Origin: Enterocloster asparagiformis
GTDB lineage: Bacteria; Bacillota; Clostridia; Lachnospirales; Lachnospiraceae
Direction: 5' to 3'
Assembly (NCBI GenBank): GCA_018380885.1
Contig: JAGZSY010000002.1
Location: forward strand, 124,001-188,000
DNA length: 64,000 nt
Translations under genes and position numbers: made by a program
In this document: positions 8,060 to 18,979 of the stretch, piece by piece
How positions within the stretch are numbered: position 1 is the stretch's first letter
How the letters are laid out: every line of letters begins with the position of its first letter
Notes under the pieces: model-generated
The model's input: the letters and a program-made list of their open reading frames with translations, nothing else
The model's database searches: none
What the model was told of the DNA's origin: nothing

Positions 8060-9172
8060 TCACTCCAATTCCCCTGCCACATCGGCCAGATACTTCCGGA
8101 TCGGCAGGTGCTGCGGACATCTCTGCTCACATTTCCCACATTTCAGACACTCCGATGCTCTGCCATGGCGCTGCGTCAGATTCCCGTAATAGGTTCCGGC
8201 CACCATATTCTGCTTTGCCCCGAACCGTTTCAGATTGTTATAGATTGAAAAATAGTCGGGAATCGCGATTTTTTTCGGGCAGTCGTCAATGCAGTAGCGG
8301 CAGGCGGTACAGGGGATTGCAATGCTGTTTTTTATCATTTCCGCCGCTCTCGCCACCGCCTCCTGTTCTTTTTGATTCAGAGGCCGGAAATGTTTCATAT
8401 AGCTGATATTATCCGCCATCTGCGCTTCGTCGCTCATACCGGACAGGACCATCATCACATTGTCTGGCGTCGCCGCAAACCGGATCGCCCATGAGGCAAC
8501 GGATAAATCAGGCTGGATACCGGTAAAAAGCGCTTTGGCCTCATTCGGAATATTGGCAAGGCTCCCTCCCTTTATGGGTTCCATCACAATAACGGGCTTA
8601 TGGTGCCTGGACGCAACCTCATAGCATTTGCAGGATTCCACTGCCCCGTCCTCCCAGTCCAGGTAGTTTAACTGGATCTGGACATATTCCATTTCAGGAT
8701 GCCTTGTAAGGATCTCATCCAGCAGCGCCGCCTTGTCATGGAAGGACAGTCCAATATGCTTTACCCTCCCCTGAGCCTTCAGCTCCTGTACAAACCGGAA
8801 CGCCTGGAAATCCTCCGCTTTCCGATAGGTCGGCTCCCCCAGCCCATGAAGCCAATAATAATCGATATAGTCAAGCCCCAGCCGTTTCAGCTGCTCATCG
8901 AAAAAGCCCTCCATTTCCTCTTTTTTCCGTATCATAAAGAGTGATAATTTATCGGTGATTGTGTATGAGGACCGGGGATACCGTTTCACGACCGCCTCCC
9001 GGAACGCAACCTCGCTGTTTCCCCGATGATAGGGCGCCGCCGTATCAAAATAAGTAAATCCATTTTCCATAAAGGCGTCCGCCATTTTTTTCGTTGTCTC
9101 AATATCAACCGCCGCATAATCCTCCGCAACAAGCTGTGGAAGCCGCATCAGCCCAAAACCTAACTTTTTCAC
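8060..9172 (-). CDS. Aldo/keto reductase with C-terminal ferredoxin-like domain
   Basis: Complete 370-residue member of the ferredoxin-fused aldo/keto reductase family. The TIM-barrel part has GFGLMRLP at the start, YFDTAAPYHRG (catalytic tyrosine region), YYWLHGLG and EPIKGGSLAN. The C-terminal ~80 residues carry two cysteine motifs, CTACRYCIDDCP and CLKCGKCEQRCP, consistent with two 4Fe-4S clusters. It is probably the first gene of the run leading to DUF4405, DUF362 and the permease, suggesting electrons pass between a soluble reductase and a membrane redox protein (inference). About 184 bases separate it from the SDR upstream; that gap holds ACTTCCGAAGT, a small palindrome, and no clear gene. 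Confidence 0.9.
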   Translation of the reverse strand: MKKLGFGLMRLPQLVAEDYAAVDIETTKKMADAFMENGFTYFDTAAPYHRGNSEVAFREAVVKRYPRSSYTITDKLSLFMIRKKEEMEGFFDEQLKRLGLDYIDYYWLHGLGEPTYRKAEDFQAFRFVQELKAQGRVKHIGLSFHDKAALLDEILTRHPEMEYVQIQLNYLDWEDGAVESCKCYEVASRHHKPVIVMEPIKGGSLANIPNEAKALFTGIQPDLSVASWAIRFAATPDNVMMVLSGMSDEAQMADNISYMKHFRPLNQKEQEAVARAAEMIKNSIAIPCTACRYCIDDCPKKIAIPDYFSIYNNLKRFGAKQNMVAGTYYGNLTQRHGRASECLKCGKCEQRCPQHLPIRKYLADVAGELE

Positions 9173-9356
9173 GTTTATATCCCCCTCGCTTTTTTATCTG
9201 ATTCAATTGTAACAACAAGCTTCTTACTTCGGAAGTTCGGATATGTTATCATGGTATTAAGTGAAAACTTATTGCAGGAGGTAAATATCAATAATCATCT
9301 CGCCTATGCGGAATCTGCAGGGCGAATATCGATCGGTTAAGCCTTTCCTCTATTTT

Positions 9357-10187
9357 TTATGCCTCCGGCTTTAACGGTCCATAGTAATATGACGCCGTAG
9401 CCCCGCCGTCAATCAGGAAATCGGCTCCTGTGATGAAAGCTCCTTTTTTACTCATTAAAAGCTCCGCCACATTCGCAATCTCATCTGCAGTGCCAGGCCT
9501 TCCAGCCGGACATTTTGCAAACATGTTCCTGTAAAAGTCTCCTCTCGGGCCGTTAAATTCATCGATTGCCAACGGTGTTACCACGATGCCCGGGGAGATG
9601 GAATTGATTCTCGCGCCTCTTTCTCCCCACTTTACAGCCTCCGCCATCACGCGCTTTTCGTTGCAGCGCTTTGCCATCTGGTAGGCATGAAGCGTATCCC
9701 GGATGTTCTCCTGTTTCAGTATCTCAAGCTTCAGAAGCTCCTCTGCCGGGGTCGTGGCAAGCTGTTCATCCGCCTCGGCAGAAAGCGCGGGCATTCTGTG
9801 TCCGGACTGGCTGGAAATTGTCACGCCCACGCCGCCTTCTTTGATCACTCTGCCCACTTCCTCCAATAAAACAGCCGTTCCATACAGATCAACCTTCAAG
9901 ATAGTTTCCACCGGAGCCTGGCTCGGGGAAACCCCGGCCGCGTTCACCAGCATGGAAATCTCTCCATATTTCTTTGCCTTTGCTATCAGACTTACAATGG
10001 AATCCCTTGAGGATAAATCCATCTCCATAGGAACCGTGTCAAATCCCGCAGCATTCATGATTTTGGCAATAGACTGCCCGTTATGCAGGCTCTTATCCCC
10101 GATCACAATTTTCATGCCGTATCCCATTCTTCTGGCAATCGCCATTCCGATCTGTCCCGCTCCTGTTAAAATCATTACGTCCTTCAT
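9357..10187 (-). CDS. Short-chain dehydrogenase/reductase (SDR)
   Basis: NAD(P)-dependent oxidoreductase of 276 residues. The cofactor motif is TGAGQIG near residue 8, NAAG marks the classical SDR core, and the catalytic serine (SSQSG) and YQMAK pair (Y-x3-K) are present, followed by NSISPGIVVTPLA. The C-terminal FITGADFLIDGG matches classical SDRs. It lies 17 bases downstream of the flavodoxin lipoprotein gene and is probably co-transcribed with it. Substrate is not deducible. Confidence 0.88.
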   Translation of the reverse strand: MKDVMILTGAGQIGMAIARRMGYGMKIVIGDKSLHNGQSIAKIMNAAGFDTVPMEMDLSSRDSIVSLIAKAKKYGEISMLVNAAGVSPSQAPVETILKVDLYGTAVLLEEVGRVIKEGGVGVTISSQSGHRMPALSAEADEQLATTPAEELLKLEILKQENIRDTLHAYQMAKRCNEKRVMAEAVKWGERGARINSISPGIVVTPLAIDEFNGPRGDFYRNMFAKCPAGRPGTADEIANVAELLMSKKGAFITGADFLIDGGATASYYYGPLKPEA

Positions 10188-10204
10188 GTCCCTTATCCTC
10201 CTAT

Positions 10205-10963
10205 CTATTGCTGTCCAATTTCCTGCAGCCAGGCTGCGATCTCATCTTTTGTTCCTTCCTCTGCCGCTCTGCTTCCCCGAACAGCATAACCGTCTAAAAT
10301 CACAGACTGCGGACACAGCTCACTGACAACCGATACTCCGTTCCCAAATCCGCTTCCCTCATGGGAACAAAACGGGATGATAGTCTTTCCCGCCAAATCA
10401 TATTCTTCCAAAAATGTAGATACAGCCGCGGGAATCGTTCCCCACCAGTCAGGGAACCCGATGTAGATTACATCGTATTGATCCATATTTTCCACATGGG
10501 CGGCAAGCGCCGGTCTGGCGTTGGAATTCAGTTCCTCCTTTGCTTCATTGGTAGATTTGCGGTAATTCTGGGAATAGGCTTTCTCCGTCTGAATGGAGAA
10601 GATGTCGCCCCCGGTCAGCTCTTTTATCGTTTCCGCCATCGCTCGCACATTTCCAACCACTTCCCCGTCACGGACATTGATGCTGGCGGAAGAAACCGCA
10701 TCCACAGACGGCGTACCGCCTATATTTTCCGCCCTTGAAAAGTAGGCAACCAGAACCCGGCTCTCCGACACCGTCTCCCCCGCCTGGCCGGCGGCTGTTA
10801 CAAACTCTATCCGCTTTGCCGCCACCTCGGTTTTTGCAATTTTCTCCGCTTCTGTCACCGCGGCCGTTACCACCGGATGCTCCGCTGCATGGGTCCGCTG
10901 TCCGCATCCCGCTGTGTTCAGGCACATGGCGCATGCGGCTATTAAGATGATACTTTTCTTCAT
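10205..10963 (-). CDS. Flavodoxin-like lipoprotein
   Basis: Flavodoxin-fold protein of 252 residues (Flavodoxin_4-like). The start at 10963 is preferred over ATG 10984 because AGGAGG lies 9 bases upstream of it and the protein then opens with signal peptide MKKSIILIAACAM and lipobox TAGC (Cys20). The flavin domain begins at about residue 70 (VLVAYFSRAEN), with GGDIFSI, YDVIYIGFPDWWGTIP and PFCSHEGSGFG as in family members. It probably acts outside the membrane, which is notable for an electron carrier. It is followed by the SDR and has its own promoter (10985-11012). A 3'-truncated relative is at 17101. Confidence 0.87.
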   Translation of the reverse strand: MKKSIILIAACAMCLNTAGCGQRTHAAEHPVVTAAVTEAEKIAKTEVAAKRIEFVTAAGQAGETVSESRVLVAYFSRAENIGGTPSVDAVSSASINVRDGEVVGNVRAMAETIKELTGGDIFSIQTEKAYSQNYRKSTNEAKEELNSNARPALAAHVENMDQYDVIYIGFPDWWGTIPAAVSTFLEEYDLAGKTIIPFCSHEGSGFGNGVSVVSELCPQSVILDGYAVRGSRAAEEGTKDEIAAWLQEIGQQ

Positions 10964-10984
10964 TTGGTTAATCCTCCTATTCAT

Positions 10985-11012
10985 ATTTTACAATAGTCAA
11001 AAAAAACAGCAA
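10985..11012 (-). promoter_or_regulatory. Promoter of flavodoxin-SDR
   Basis: Reading the minus strand, TTGCTG (11007-11012) and TAAAAT (10985-10990) are spaced by 16 bases, 22 bases before the chosen start. Confidence 0.45.
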
Positions 11013-11051
11013 TTTGGATTTTGAATGGATTTGATCAGATTGGCTTATGCG

Positions 11052-11081
11052 AAAAAAGCCGCATCTATCGAATAGATGCGG
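11052..11081 (-). terminator. Rho-independent terminator after LysR
   Basis: Perfect 10-bp stem (CCGCATCTAT / ATAGATGCGG) with a 3-nt loop followed by C and T6 on the minus strand, 17 bases after the LysR stop. Confidence 0.85.
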
Positions 11082-11097
11082 TCAAAACGGTTCTGTT

Positions 11098-11991
11098 TTA
11101 TTCTGTCACATAAATCAGTTTACGGAGCAGGTCCGCAAATTCTTCAATATAATAATTGGCGTTATCCACTTTCCAGAACGCGCAGTAATTTCTCTTAATC
11201 GGTTTTTCTCCCTTGTAAAGCGGTATTCTGGTAATCCCCGTATTCGGAGGCGGAAGGGTGCCCACACTTTCTACAGGCAGAAAGCCCCTGTTTCCGATTA
11301 CCATCAGCCGGCCTTCTTCCAGATTCTCCGCAAACAGAAAATTTCCGCCAAACCCCAGCGTGTTCTGGTAATATTCCTGCTCCGTGTTGCGCTGCTCCTT
11401 AGAGGAAATGAGGATACACGGGAACTGCCGTAATTCACTAATTTGCACCTGCCCCTTTGACCCCACTTTATTCCGGCCGGAAATCTCCACATAGCAGTCA
11501 CACCGCAAAAGCTGGTAGTTGACATACTCCTCTGAAAATGCCCTCCGCTGGTCACTCAGAACCAGATCCACTCCACCGGATCGAAGCTCCGTATATAATT
11601 CCTCATGGGTACCATTGACAATGCCAATGGATACCTCGGGATACAGCTCTGAAAATTCCGCAATCACCTGATGCAGCTCCAGGCCGCTGTAACAGCGCAG
11701 ATACCCAACACGCAGCTTCAATTCATGATCTTGGCCCAGACGTATGGTCTCCTGCCTTAAATTTTCAACCTCCTCAAGCAATCCCCGGCTGTGCCTGTAA
11801 AAGTATTCGCCCGCCGCGGTCAGATGAAAACGCCGGTTCTCCCTCTGGATCAGCTCTACTCCCAGTTCCTTCTCCAGCGCCTGAATCTGCTGGGAAATAG
11901 CGGACTGGGAGATAAACATCCGCTCCGCCGCCTCTGTAAAGCTGTTACAATCCACCACTGCAATAAAATATTTCATCTGTCTTAGAAGCAT
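11098..11991 (-). CDS. LysR-family transcriptional regulator
   Basis: LysR regulator of 297 residues from ATG 11991, which follows GGGAGGTG. The frame is open another 66 codons upstream, but homology begins at MLLRQMKYFIAVVD, so the extension is discarded. HTH residues include FTEAAERMFISQSAISQQIQ; the effector domain starts near residue 90 (LRVGYLRCYSG). It lies upstream of the flavodoxin-SDR pair on the same strand but is separated from it by a strong terminator, so it may regulate those genes from its own transcript. It belongs to a different LysR branch from the pair at 1385 and 18108. Confidence 0.9.
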   Translation of the reverse strand: MLLRQMKYFIAVVDCNSFTEAAERMFISQSAISQQIQALEKELGVELIQRENRRFHLTAAGEYFYRHSRGLLEEVENLRQETIRLGQDHELKLRVGYLRCYSGLELHQVIAEFSELYPEVSIGIVNGTHEELYTELRSGGVDLVLSDQRRAFSEEYVNYQLLRCDCYVEISGRNKVGSKGQVQISELRQFPCILISSKEQRNTEQEYYQNTLGFGGNFLFAENLEEGRLMVIGNRGFLPVESVGTLPPPNTGITRIPLYKGEKPIKRNYCAFWKVDNANYYIEEFADLLRKLIYVTE

Positions 11992-12185
11992 ACGGCCACC
12001 TCCCGATACTGATCCCCGCAGGAAGCGAGCCGGGCGGACATGCCTGTATATCCATACGGCGACTGCCGCGAGAGTCAAATACCCCGCTGCCTGTGACGGG
12101 GCGTTTATCTGATATCTTTCATCATACCAGAAAAATACAGTGGAAGCAAACAACGGATTTGTGGCCGCGACATCAACAATCTTTA

Positions 12186-12482
12186 TCATCGGTTCTTCAG
12201 CGGCCTTTTTTCGGCAAAAAAGTCATAGTAAGCATGAGCTGTCATAATAAGGCCGGCACCATGTGCCAGATCTTCATGGAAGCTTCCCATAACATGCTCA
12301 ATGGTGTGGGCAGAAGTACAGAGCATATAATAAGCAGCCAGTGAATTGGCCAGCGCCATATTCTCGCGGGCTTCCCTGTTACTTCCGTCCTTATATGCAG
12401 CAGGCAGATATTTTGCGGCCAGTTCAATCGCCTTGAGTGCAAACATCTCCCCCATGGGATGCTCGTTTTTAGTGATGAGACT
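12186..12482 (-). pseudogene. Iron-containing alcohol dehydrogenase fragment
   Basis: About 98 codons match the middle of a group III Fe-dependent alcohol dehydrogenase: KNEHPMGEMFALKAIEL, YKDGSNREARENMALAN, and the metal-ligand region CTSAHTIEHVMGSFHEDL. Both the cofactor-binding N-terminal half and the rest of the C-terminal domain are missing. The frame is broken just upstream (a different frame continues as MDGGSVSSTLL) and ends PLKNR-stop. It cannot encode a working enzyme. Confidence 0.75.
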
Positions 12483-12576
12483 TTCAGAAGCGTGGAAGAG
12501 ACAGAGCCGCCGTCCATGACATTCTTACCATTCTGCTCTGCTCCACCTCCGCTGCCAAATTTCCGGCCTGTGGCAA

Positions 12577-13935
12577 TTATCTTGTAAGATTTCTAAGCCA
12601 TCCATATTTCCGATAATGGAGGACGGCCGCCGGAAGCTTCACAATCTCATCCAGATTGATAATCAGGAATACGAGAACTACCGGCAGATTCCAGACAAAG
12701 GCCGCTAAAAATCCGGCCGGAACTGCAAAGATCCACATGGTAACCGCATCACAGATCAGACCAAACTTAGAATCACCGCCTGCGGGAAACACTCCGGCTA
12801 TGGTTGTCATGTTAATGGACTTTCCGACCATATAACAGGCGCACAGAATCAGCATCCATTTAAGATATCCAGTAGCCTGCGGACTTAGTGTGGTGACCTT
12901 TACGATGACAGGGGTAAGCGCTATCAAAACCCCTCCGGACAGGACACCGCTTATGACAGCAAGCCAGCAGAGACGGCCTCCATATTCTTTCGCCTGCTTT
13001 AAATTTCCCATGCCTAACTCGTTGCCAACGATAATACCGCCGCCGTTTCCAAGCCCGGTACAAAAGCTGACAATCAGGTTTTTAACAATGTTAGCAATGG
13101 AGTTGGCTGCCACGGCATCGCTGCCCAAGTGGCCCATGATCACGGAATATGTAGTGAAGCCGCAGCCCCATACCAGATAATCGCCAAGCATCGGCATTGT
13201 ATATTTCCAATAGTCCTGCGCCAGATTTTCTTCTGTCGTAAAGCAATATTTTATGTGCAGTCTGGCCCGTTTTTCCCGCAGGGACTCAAGATAGGCCCAT
13301 CCCATTTCGATCAGCTTTGAGATGGACGTTGCCAGGGCCGCACCCGCAATCCCCATTTCAGGGAAAAACAGCAGCCCATAAATCAAAGCGGCGTTTAAGA
13401 AGATATTAATCACCACGGCAGCGGAGCCGATTACCATACTTTTAACGGCATAACCTGTATTTTTCAAAATGCACAGATAAATCTGGGAAATGCCGGTAAA
13501 CAGATACGATGACGCAACAACACGAAGATACACAATTCCACTTGATATCAGCTGCGGCTCATTTGTGAATACCCGCATCAGAGTTTCCGGGATAAAAAGA
13601 GTCGCCAGAAAGAATGCTGCGGATATCAGGAAAGATACTTTTATGACATAGGCAAAGATTTTTTCAATGGATATCATATCGCCCTTCCCGTAATACTGCG
13701 CTGCCAGAATGCTTGTTCCCATCGTCAGGCCGCCCATAAAAAGGTTGAATACAAAGGTGATCTGTCCGGCCAGTGATACGGCGGAAAGGGAGTCCTGATT
13801 CACAAATCCGAGCATCAGGGCATCCGATGCGCTGACTGCCGCCAGCATAAATTGCTGAAAAGCGATCGGCAGCACAAGTGAAAACAGTTTTTTGTAAAAA
13901 ACAGCGTTTTTAGCGCTCCATATTTTGGTTTTCAT
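12577..13935 (-). CDS. MATE-family multidrug/metabolite exporter
   Basis: Twelve-helix efflux protein of 452 residues from ATG 13935, preceded by GGAGGTT; the open frame extends to 14106 but homology starts near FYKKLFSLVLPIAFQQF. Features include AVSASDALMLGFVNQDSLSAVSLAGQI in helix 1-2 (positions 31-57) and a typical two-halved repeat. MATE transporters use Na+ or H+ gradients to export cationic drugs or metabolites. It is divergent from an AraC-family regulator (14079) across 143 bases, which probably controls it. Confidence 0.9.
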   Translation of the reverse strand: MKTKIWSAKNAVFYKKLFSLVLPIAFQQFMLAAVSASDALMLGFVNQDSLSAVSLAGQITFVFNLFMGGLTMGTSILAAQYYGKGDMISIEKIFAYVIKVSFLISAAFFLATLFIPETLMRVFTNEPQLISSGIVYLRVVASSYLFTGISQIYLCILKNTGYAVKSMVIGSAAVVINIFLNAALIYGLLFFPEMGIAGAALATSISKLIEMGWAYLESLREKRARLHIKYCFTTEENLAQDYWKYTMPMLGDYLVWGCGFTTYSVIMGHLGSDAVAANSIANIVKNLIVSFCTGLGNGGGIIVGNELGMGNLKQAKEYGGRLCWLAVISGVLSGGVLIALTPVIVKVTTLSPQATGYLKWMLILCACYMVGKSINMTTIAGVFPAGGDSKFGLICDAVTMWIFAVPAGFLAAFVWNLPVVLVFLIINLDEIVKLPAAVLHYRKYGWLRNLTR

Positions 13936-14078
13936 TTCATAACCTCCTGGTTTTATAATTGCGTACCAACCAGTATAGTTGGAATCTGTTGAAAAATCAG
14001 CGCTAAAACTTAATAAAAGCTGTGGTAAATTATAATATTCTATGGTAGCATAGAACCAATACGAGAGGAGGCTATTGC

Positions 14079-15485
<1,407 letters not shown>

Positions 15486-16543
15486 CTGGAGGGCGGCATG
15501 CTGTCAGAATACCCTCCCGCTCCTTGCCAGGCCGCCCGGGCCATGACGACCACCAGCCTGTGAGGGATATAGGCTTCCTCCAGATAGGCCGTCTCCTCCG
15601 ATGTAAGGCTTAATTCCACAGCCCGAACCGCACCTTCTACGTGCCGGTACTTTGTCATTCCAACCACGGGCGATGCCACCTTTTCCAGAAGCCAGGCCAG
15701 GGCAACCTCGGTCATGGAAACGCCACGCTTTTCAGCCAATTCCGCCACGCGCCCTATGATCACCTGATCCTGCTGCGCGGTACCGTCATACTTGAGCTTT
15801 GCATAGCCGTCCTCTTCCAACCGCTTCGAGGTCTCGCCCGGCTTCCTGGACAGCCTGCCTCCCGCTAACGCGCTATACGGTGTCAATGCTATGTTCTCCT
15901 CCCTGCAGTACGGCGCCATCTCCCGCTCCTCCTCGCGGAATAGCAGGTTATAATGCCCCTGGATGGAAACGAACCTCGCAAATCCCTCCTTTTCCGCCAA
16001 TGCATTGGCCTTTGCAAGCTGCCATGCATAACAGTTGGAGATTCCGATATACCGGGCCTTTCCGGCTTTTACCACACGGTTCAAGCCATCCATGATCTCA
16101 TACAGCGGGGTCTGGTAATCCCACATATGGCAGATATATAAATCTACATAGTCCATGCCAAGATTTTTGAGGCTGCGGTTGATCATCCGTTCAATATGCT
16201 CCTGACCGCTGATTCCGCTCTCCACATCCGCTTTCGCCCGCGGCATGAATTTAGTGGCAACAACCACGTCCCGCCGTTTTGCATAGTCTCTGAGCGCCCG
16301 CCCTACATATTGCTCGCTGGTCCCGCCCTGATAGCCGACTGCCGTGTCATAGAAGTTCACTCCCAGCTCCAGTCCATGTTTTATAATCTCACGGGTGTGT
16401 TCCTCGTCCAGCGTCCAGCTGTGCTGCCCTTTCCCCGGTTCTCCGAACCCCATACATCCCATACAGATCCGTGAAACCGTCAAATCCGAATTTCCAAGTT
16501 TTGTATATTTCATTGCGTCTCCTTTCACGTCAGCTCACTCTGC

Positions 16544-16769
16544 CTAGTCCGGGTAGTTCTGTACGGCCTGTATGGAGAATAAGTCCCCTCCCGAAGCTTT
16601 TTTTAACAATTTCAGTCCATAGTGGGCGGTATAGATAAACAGCCCCATCAGGGCCAGATAGTCCAGGTAAAACAGAATCCTTGGCTCATCGTAATCCAGA
16701 AATCAGAAAGAGCAGAAGCAGTGTCATCGCAGCATCCAGCAGGATTTTGATTTTAGCCTTCCGGTTCAC
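16544..16769 (-). pseudogene. DUF4405 remnant fused to a flavodoxin fragment
   Basis: Starts at GTG 16769 with GAGAGG upstream and encodes NRKAKIKILLDAAMTLLLLF, the DUF4405 N-terminus. After a frame change the C-terminal helix appears (ILFYLDYLALMGLFIYTAHY), and this runs on into GGDLFSIQAVQNYPD-stop, a flavodoxin motif. Two internal deletions therefore removed the middle of DUF4405 and most of a flavodoxin gene. The order mirrors an ancestral DUF4405-flavodoxin operon. Confidence 0.7.
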
Positions 16770-16876
16770 GTCGTTCCTCTCTTTCAATACTTGCGGTACA
16801 TGGACTGCCGCATGGTCCGGTATCCATCCAGGTCCGTTCCCTTGTTTTGTCTTTATTATAAGTTTCAAAACATTTC

Positions 16877-16891
16877 ATGTCTAATGCCTAT
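16877..16891. promoter_or_regulatory. Candidate LysR-type site (ATGTCTAATGCCTAT)
   Basis: This 15-mer shares 14 of 15 positions with the one at 19768-19782 and lies about 110 bases upstream of the DUF4405 remnant start, matching the position of the second copy relative to the carboxymuconolactone-type gene. Confidence 0.4.
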
Positions 16892-16942
16892 GTTTTATCG
16901 TCTATGATACAGCTTCTGCATAACTGGATATAAACGCGCAAC

Positions 16943-16969
16943 AAAAAACGGCCAGCATAGGCTGACCGG
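16943..16969 (-). terminator. Rho-independent terminator
   Basis: Minus-strand stem CGGTCAGC/GCTGGCCG (8 bp, one G-T) with CTAT loop followed by T6, downstream of the truncated flavodoxin gene. Confidence 0.7.
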
Positions 16970-17100
16970 ACAAAAAACGTTTAATAAAAACATCACATTT
17001 TACAATCTCATCTGCAAAATCCACTGTCGAATTGTGCTGGTATCGCTCCCCCTTTTCCCCTGCAGTGCATTGGCATTCGGACATGCGCTCCTGATGGATC

Positions 17101-17490
17101 TTACGCTTCTCCTAAAACCGTATCATAATCTTCACTGTACGGGTTGGCCGGAACCAGCTCAAATAAGTCCGCTCCCATCTGTTTTCCGATTTCTTCGGCC
17201 ACATTCCGCGTGTTCCCTGACCAGGAAAAATAGACTACCAGACTGCTGCCTAACCCGGTATCCTCCGTTTCCCGACTGTCCGTTTCCTGCGTCTCCTGTC
17301 CTTCTGTTTCCGTGCTCTTTGACACCTCTGCATTCTCCACCGCCAAAGCCGCACTCTCCTGCGGCTGTACCGCCGTGGGCTCAACTGTCCGTGCACTATC
17401 AGTACCTGCGCTTTGACATGCAGTCAGCGCGCACGTCAGAATACCGGCGGCTGCCACCGCAAAGGCTCTTTTCAGTGTTGTTATAACCAT
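17101..17490 (-). pseudogene. Truncated flavodoxin lipoprotein
   Basis: The N-terminal half of a flavodoxin lipoprotein: signal peptide with lipobox LTAC (Cys25), a Ser/Thr/Glu-rich linker, then the flavin phosphate loop VVYFSWSGNTRNVAEEIG and LFELVPANPYSEDYDTVLGEA-stop. Family members need another ~100 residues (the IGFPxWW region), absent here, so flavin binding is unlikely. A terminator follows at 16943. It may still be expressed, since the start and signal peptide are intact. Confidence 0.75.
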
Positions 17491-17493
17491 CAG

Positions 17494-17610
17494 CTACTCC
17501 ATTCCAAGCTTCATATAGTTTCCAATCATATCTCCGGCGCGCCTATCTCCCCACCACCATAGCCCCAACGCTACCAGCGGAACGGGTATCGGTCCAACAC
17601 CGAACCTATA
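17494..17610 (-). pseudogene. Unrecognised C-terminal gene fragment
   Basis: Open frame without its own start reading YRFGVGPIPVPLVALGLWWW and ending NYMKLGME-stop, squeezed between the MerR gene and the truncated flavodoxin. The composition looks protein-like, but no family is recognised. Confidence 0.2.
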
Positions 17611-17612
17611 TT

Positions 17613-17972
17613 CTACATCGTCTCCTTTTTTGATTGCCGTATCTGATATCTTAAATAATCCATCCGCTCCAGCTGCTTTTCCCGAAAATGAATCTCATCC
17701 AGGGCGCTGTCGCGTTTCCTGTTCAGCATGTGCAGCCGTCTATCCTTGGTATCCTCCCCTGCAATCAGAAGCCTCATATAGGTTTCCACTTCTTCATTGG
17801 CAAATCCGATATCATGCAGAGTCATGATCATACTCAAACGTTCCAGGTCATGATCGTCGTACTGCCAGTCTCCTATCACTTTTTTGACTGCGCCGCACAG
17901 CCCCCAGCTTTCATATTCCCGCAGAAGCTCAATCGGAATCTGATAGCGCTCGCTGGCCTCATATATGGTCAT
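17613..17972 (-). CDS. MerR-family transcriptional regulator (small)
   Basis: A 119-residue MerR-type regulator: N-terminal winged HTH (MTIYEASERYQIPIELLREY, then DHDLERLSMIMTLHDIGF) and a C-terminal dimerisation coiled coil (residues ~80-118, LNRKRDSALDEIHFREKQLE). AAAGGAG precedes ATG 17972. Such MerR proteins lie beside flavodoxin and aldo/keto reductase genes in related genomes and are thought to sense redox or electrophile stress; here its downstream targets are broken. No metal-binding cysteines are present. Confidence 0.85.
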   Translation of the reverse strand: MTIYEASERYQIPIELLREYESWGLCGAVKKVIGDWQYDDHDLERLSMIMTLHDIGFANEEVETYMRLLIAGEDTKDRRLHMLNRKRDSALDEIHFREKQLERMDYLRYQIRQSKKETM

Positions 17973-18107
17973 TTCATCTCTCCTTTCTCATTCCTTTACA
18001 GCGGATAAAACGATAGATGTCCCTTTCGGAACATCTATATTGTAATACCAGTATTTTAAAATATCTAATACCTGTGTCACATTTCAGAAAATGCGTTTTA
18101 AGCATTT

Positions 18108-18968
18108 CTACTTTTTTATATGGCGTATAAATGCCGATGCCGCCGGTGAAAACACCTGGTTTTTCTTCCAGGCCAGCACCGATCCCAATACAAGCCCCGG
18201 TGACAAGGGCACAAAGCACAGATTTTCAATACGGTTTTCCAATTCCAGACAAAGCGCTGCTCCAATTCCCTGTTTCACCATCATAGCCGCATTATAGATC
18301 AGGTTATAAGTCATGACGATTTCCATCTGCTCCGAATAATCTCCGAACCAGTTTATAAGCTCATTCTGTACCAGCTCCCTCTTAGACGTAAGCAGAGAAA
18401 CTCCCGCCAGGTCCTCGGGACGGACTGTCTCTTTTGCAGCCAGGGGCGAATCCTCGCGGACCAGGATTCCCCACTTTTCTTTTACCGGCATACGGATAAA
18501 CTCATATTTTGAAATATCCGCCGGTTCTGAAAAAAGGCCGATATCCAGCAGGCCGCGTTCCATGCGGTCTTTGATATTGTCCACATTTCCACTGTAGAGT
18601 TCATACCGGACCTGCGGATATATTTCACGGAAGGACGCGATCAGCTCCGCCAGGCAGGTCACACTGCCAAGCTCTCCGCAGCCGATTGAAATTTCGCCTG
18701 TAAGCTGATTTTCCTCCCGCATAAACTCCCGCTTTGTTTTATCAGCCAGGGAAATCATCTCCTGCGCCCTTCTTTTCAGAAGCATTCCATCCTCTGTCAA
18801 AATGATGCGGTGATTGCTCCTGTTGAACAGCCGGACCCCCAGTTCTTCCTCCAGCTGCATAAGCTGCCTGGAAAGCGTGGGCTGTGTGATATGTAAAAGC
18901 TGGGCCGCTTTTGTGATATTCTCCTCTCTGGCTACCATTAAAAAATAGCTGAGTACGCGTATTTCCAC
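18108..18968 (-). CDS. LysR-family transcriptional regulator
   Basis: LysR protein of 286 residues from a GTG start at 18968 (GGGGTGAT upstream). The HTH is AAQLLHITQPTLSRQLMQLE; the effector domain contains CGELGSVTCLAELIA and the YSGN/GLLDIGLFSEPAD segments shared with the LysR at 1385. It lies 11 bases downstream of the carboxymuconolactone-decarboxylase-like gene and is probably co-transcribed with it, giving autoregulation through the site at 19768 (inference). Confidence 0.9.
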   Translation of the reverse strand: MEIRVLSYFLMVAREENITKAAQLLHITQPTLSRQLMQLEEELGVRLFNRSNHRIILTEDGMLLKRRAQEMISLADKTKREFMREENQLTGEISIGCGELGSVTCLAELIASFREIYPQVRYELYSGNVDNIKDRMERGLLDIGLFSEPADISKYEFIRMPVKEKWGILVREDSPLAAKETVRPEDLAGVSLLTSKRELVQNELINWFGDYSEQMEIVMTYNLIYNAAMMVKQGIGAALCLELENRIENLCFVPLSPGLVLGSVLAWKKNQVFSPAASAFIRHIKK

Positions 18969-18979
18969 ATGATCACCCC

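Noticed and set aside
16902..17084. 60-codon minus-strand frame downstream of the truncated flavodoxin
   Set aside because: Overlaps the terminator at 16943 and lacks a start signal; no family resemblance.
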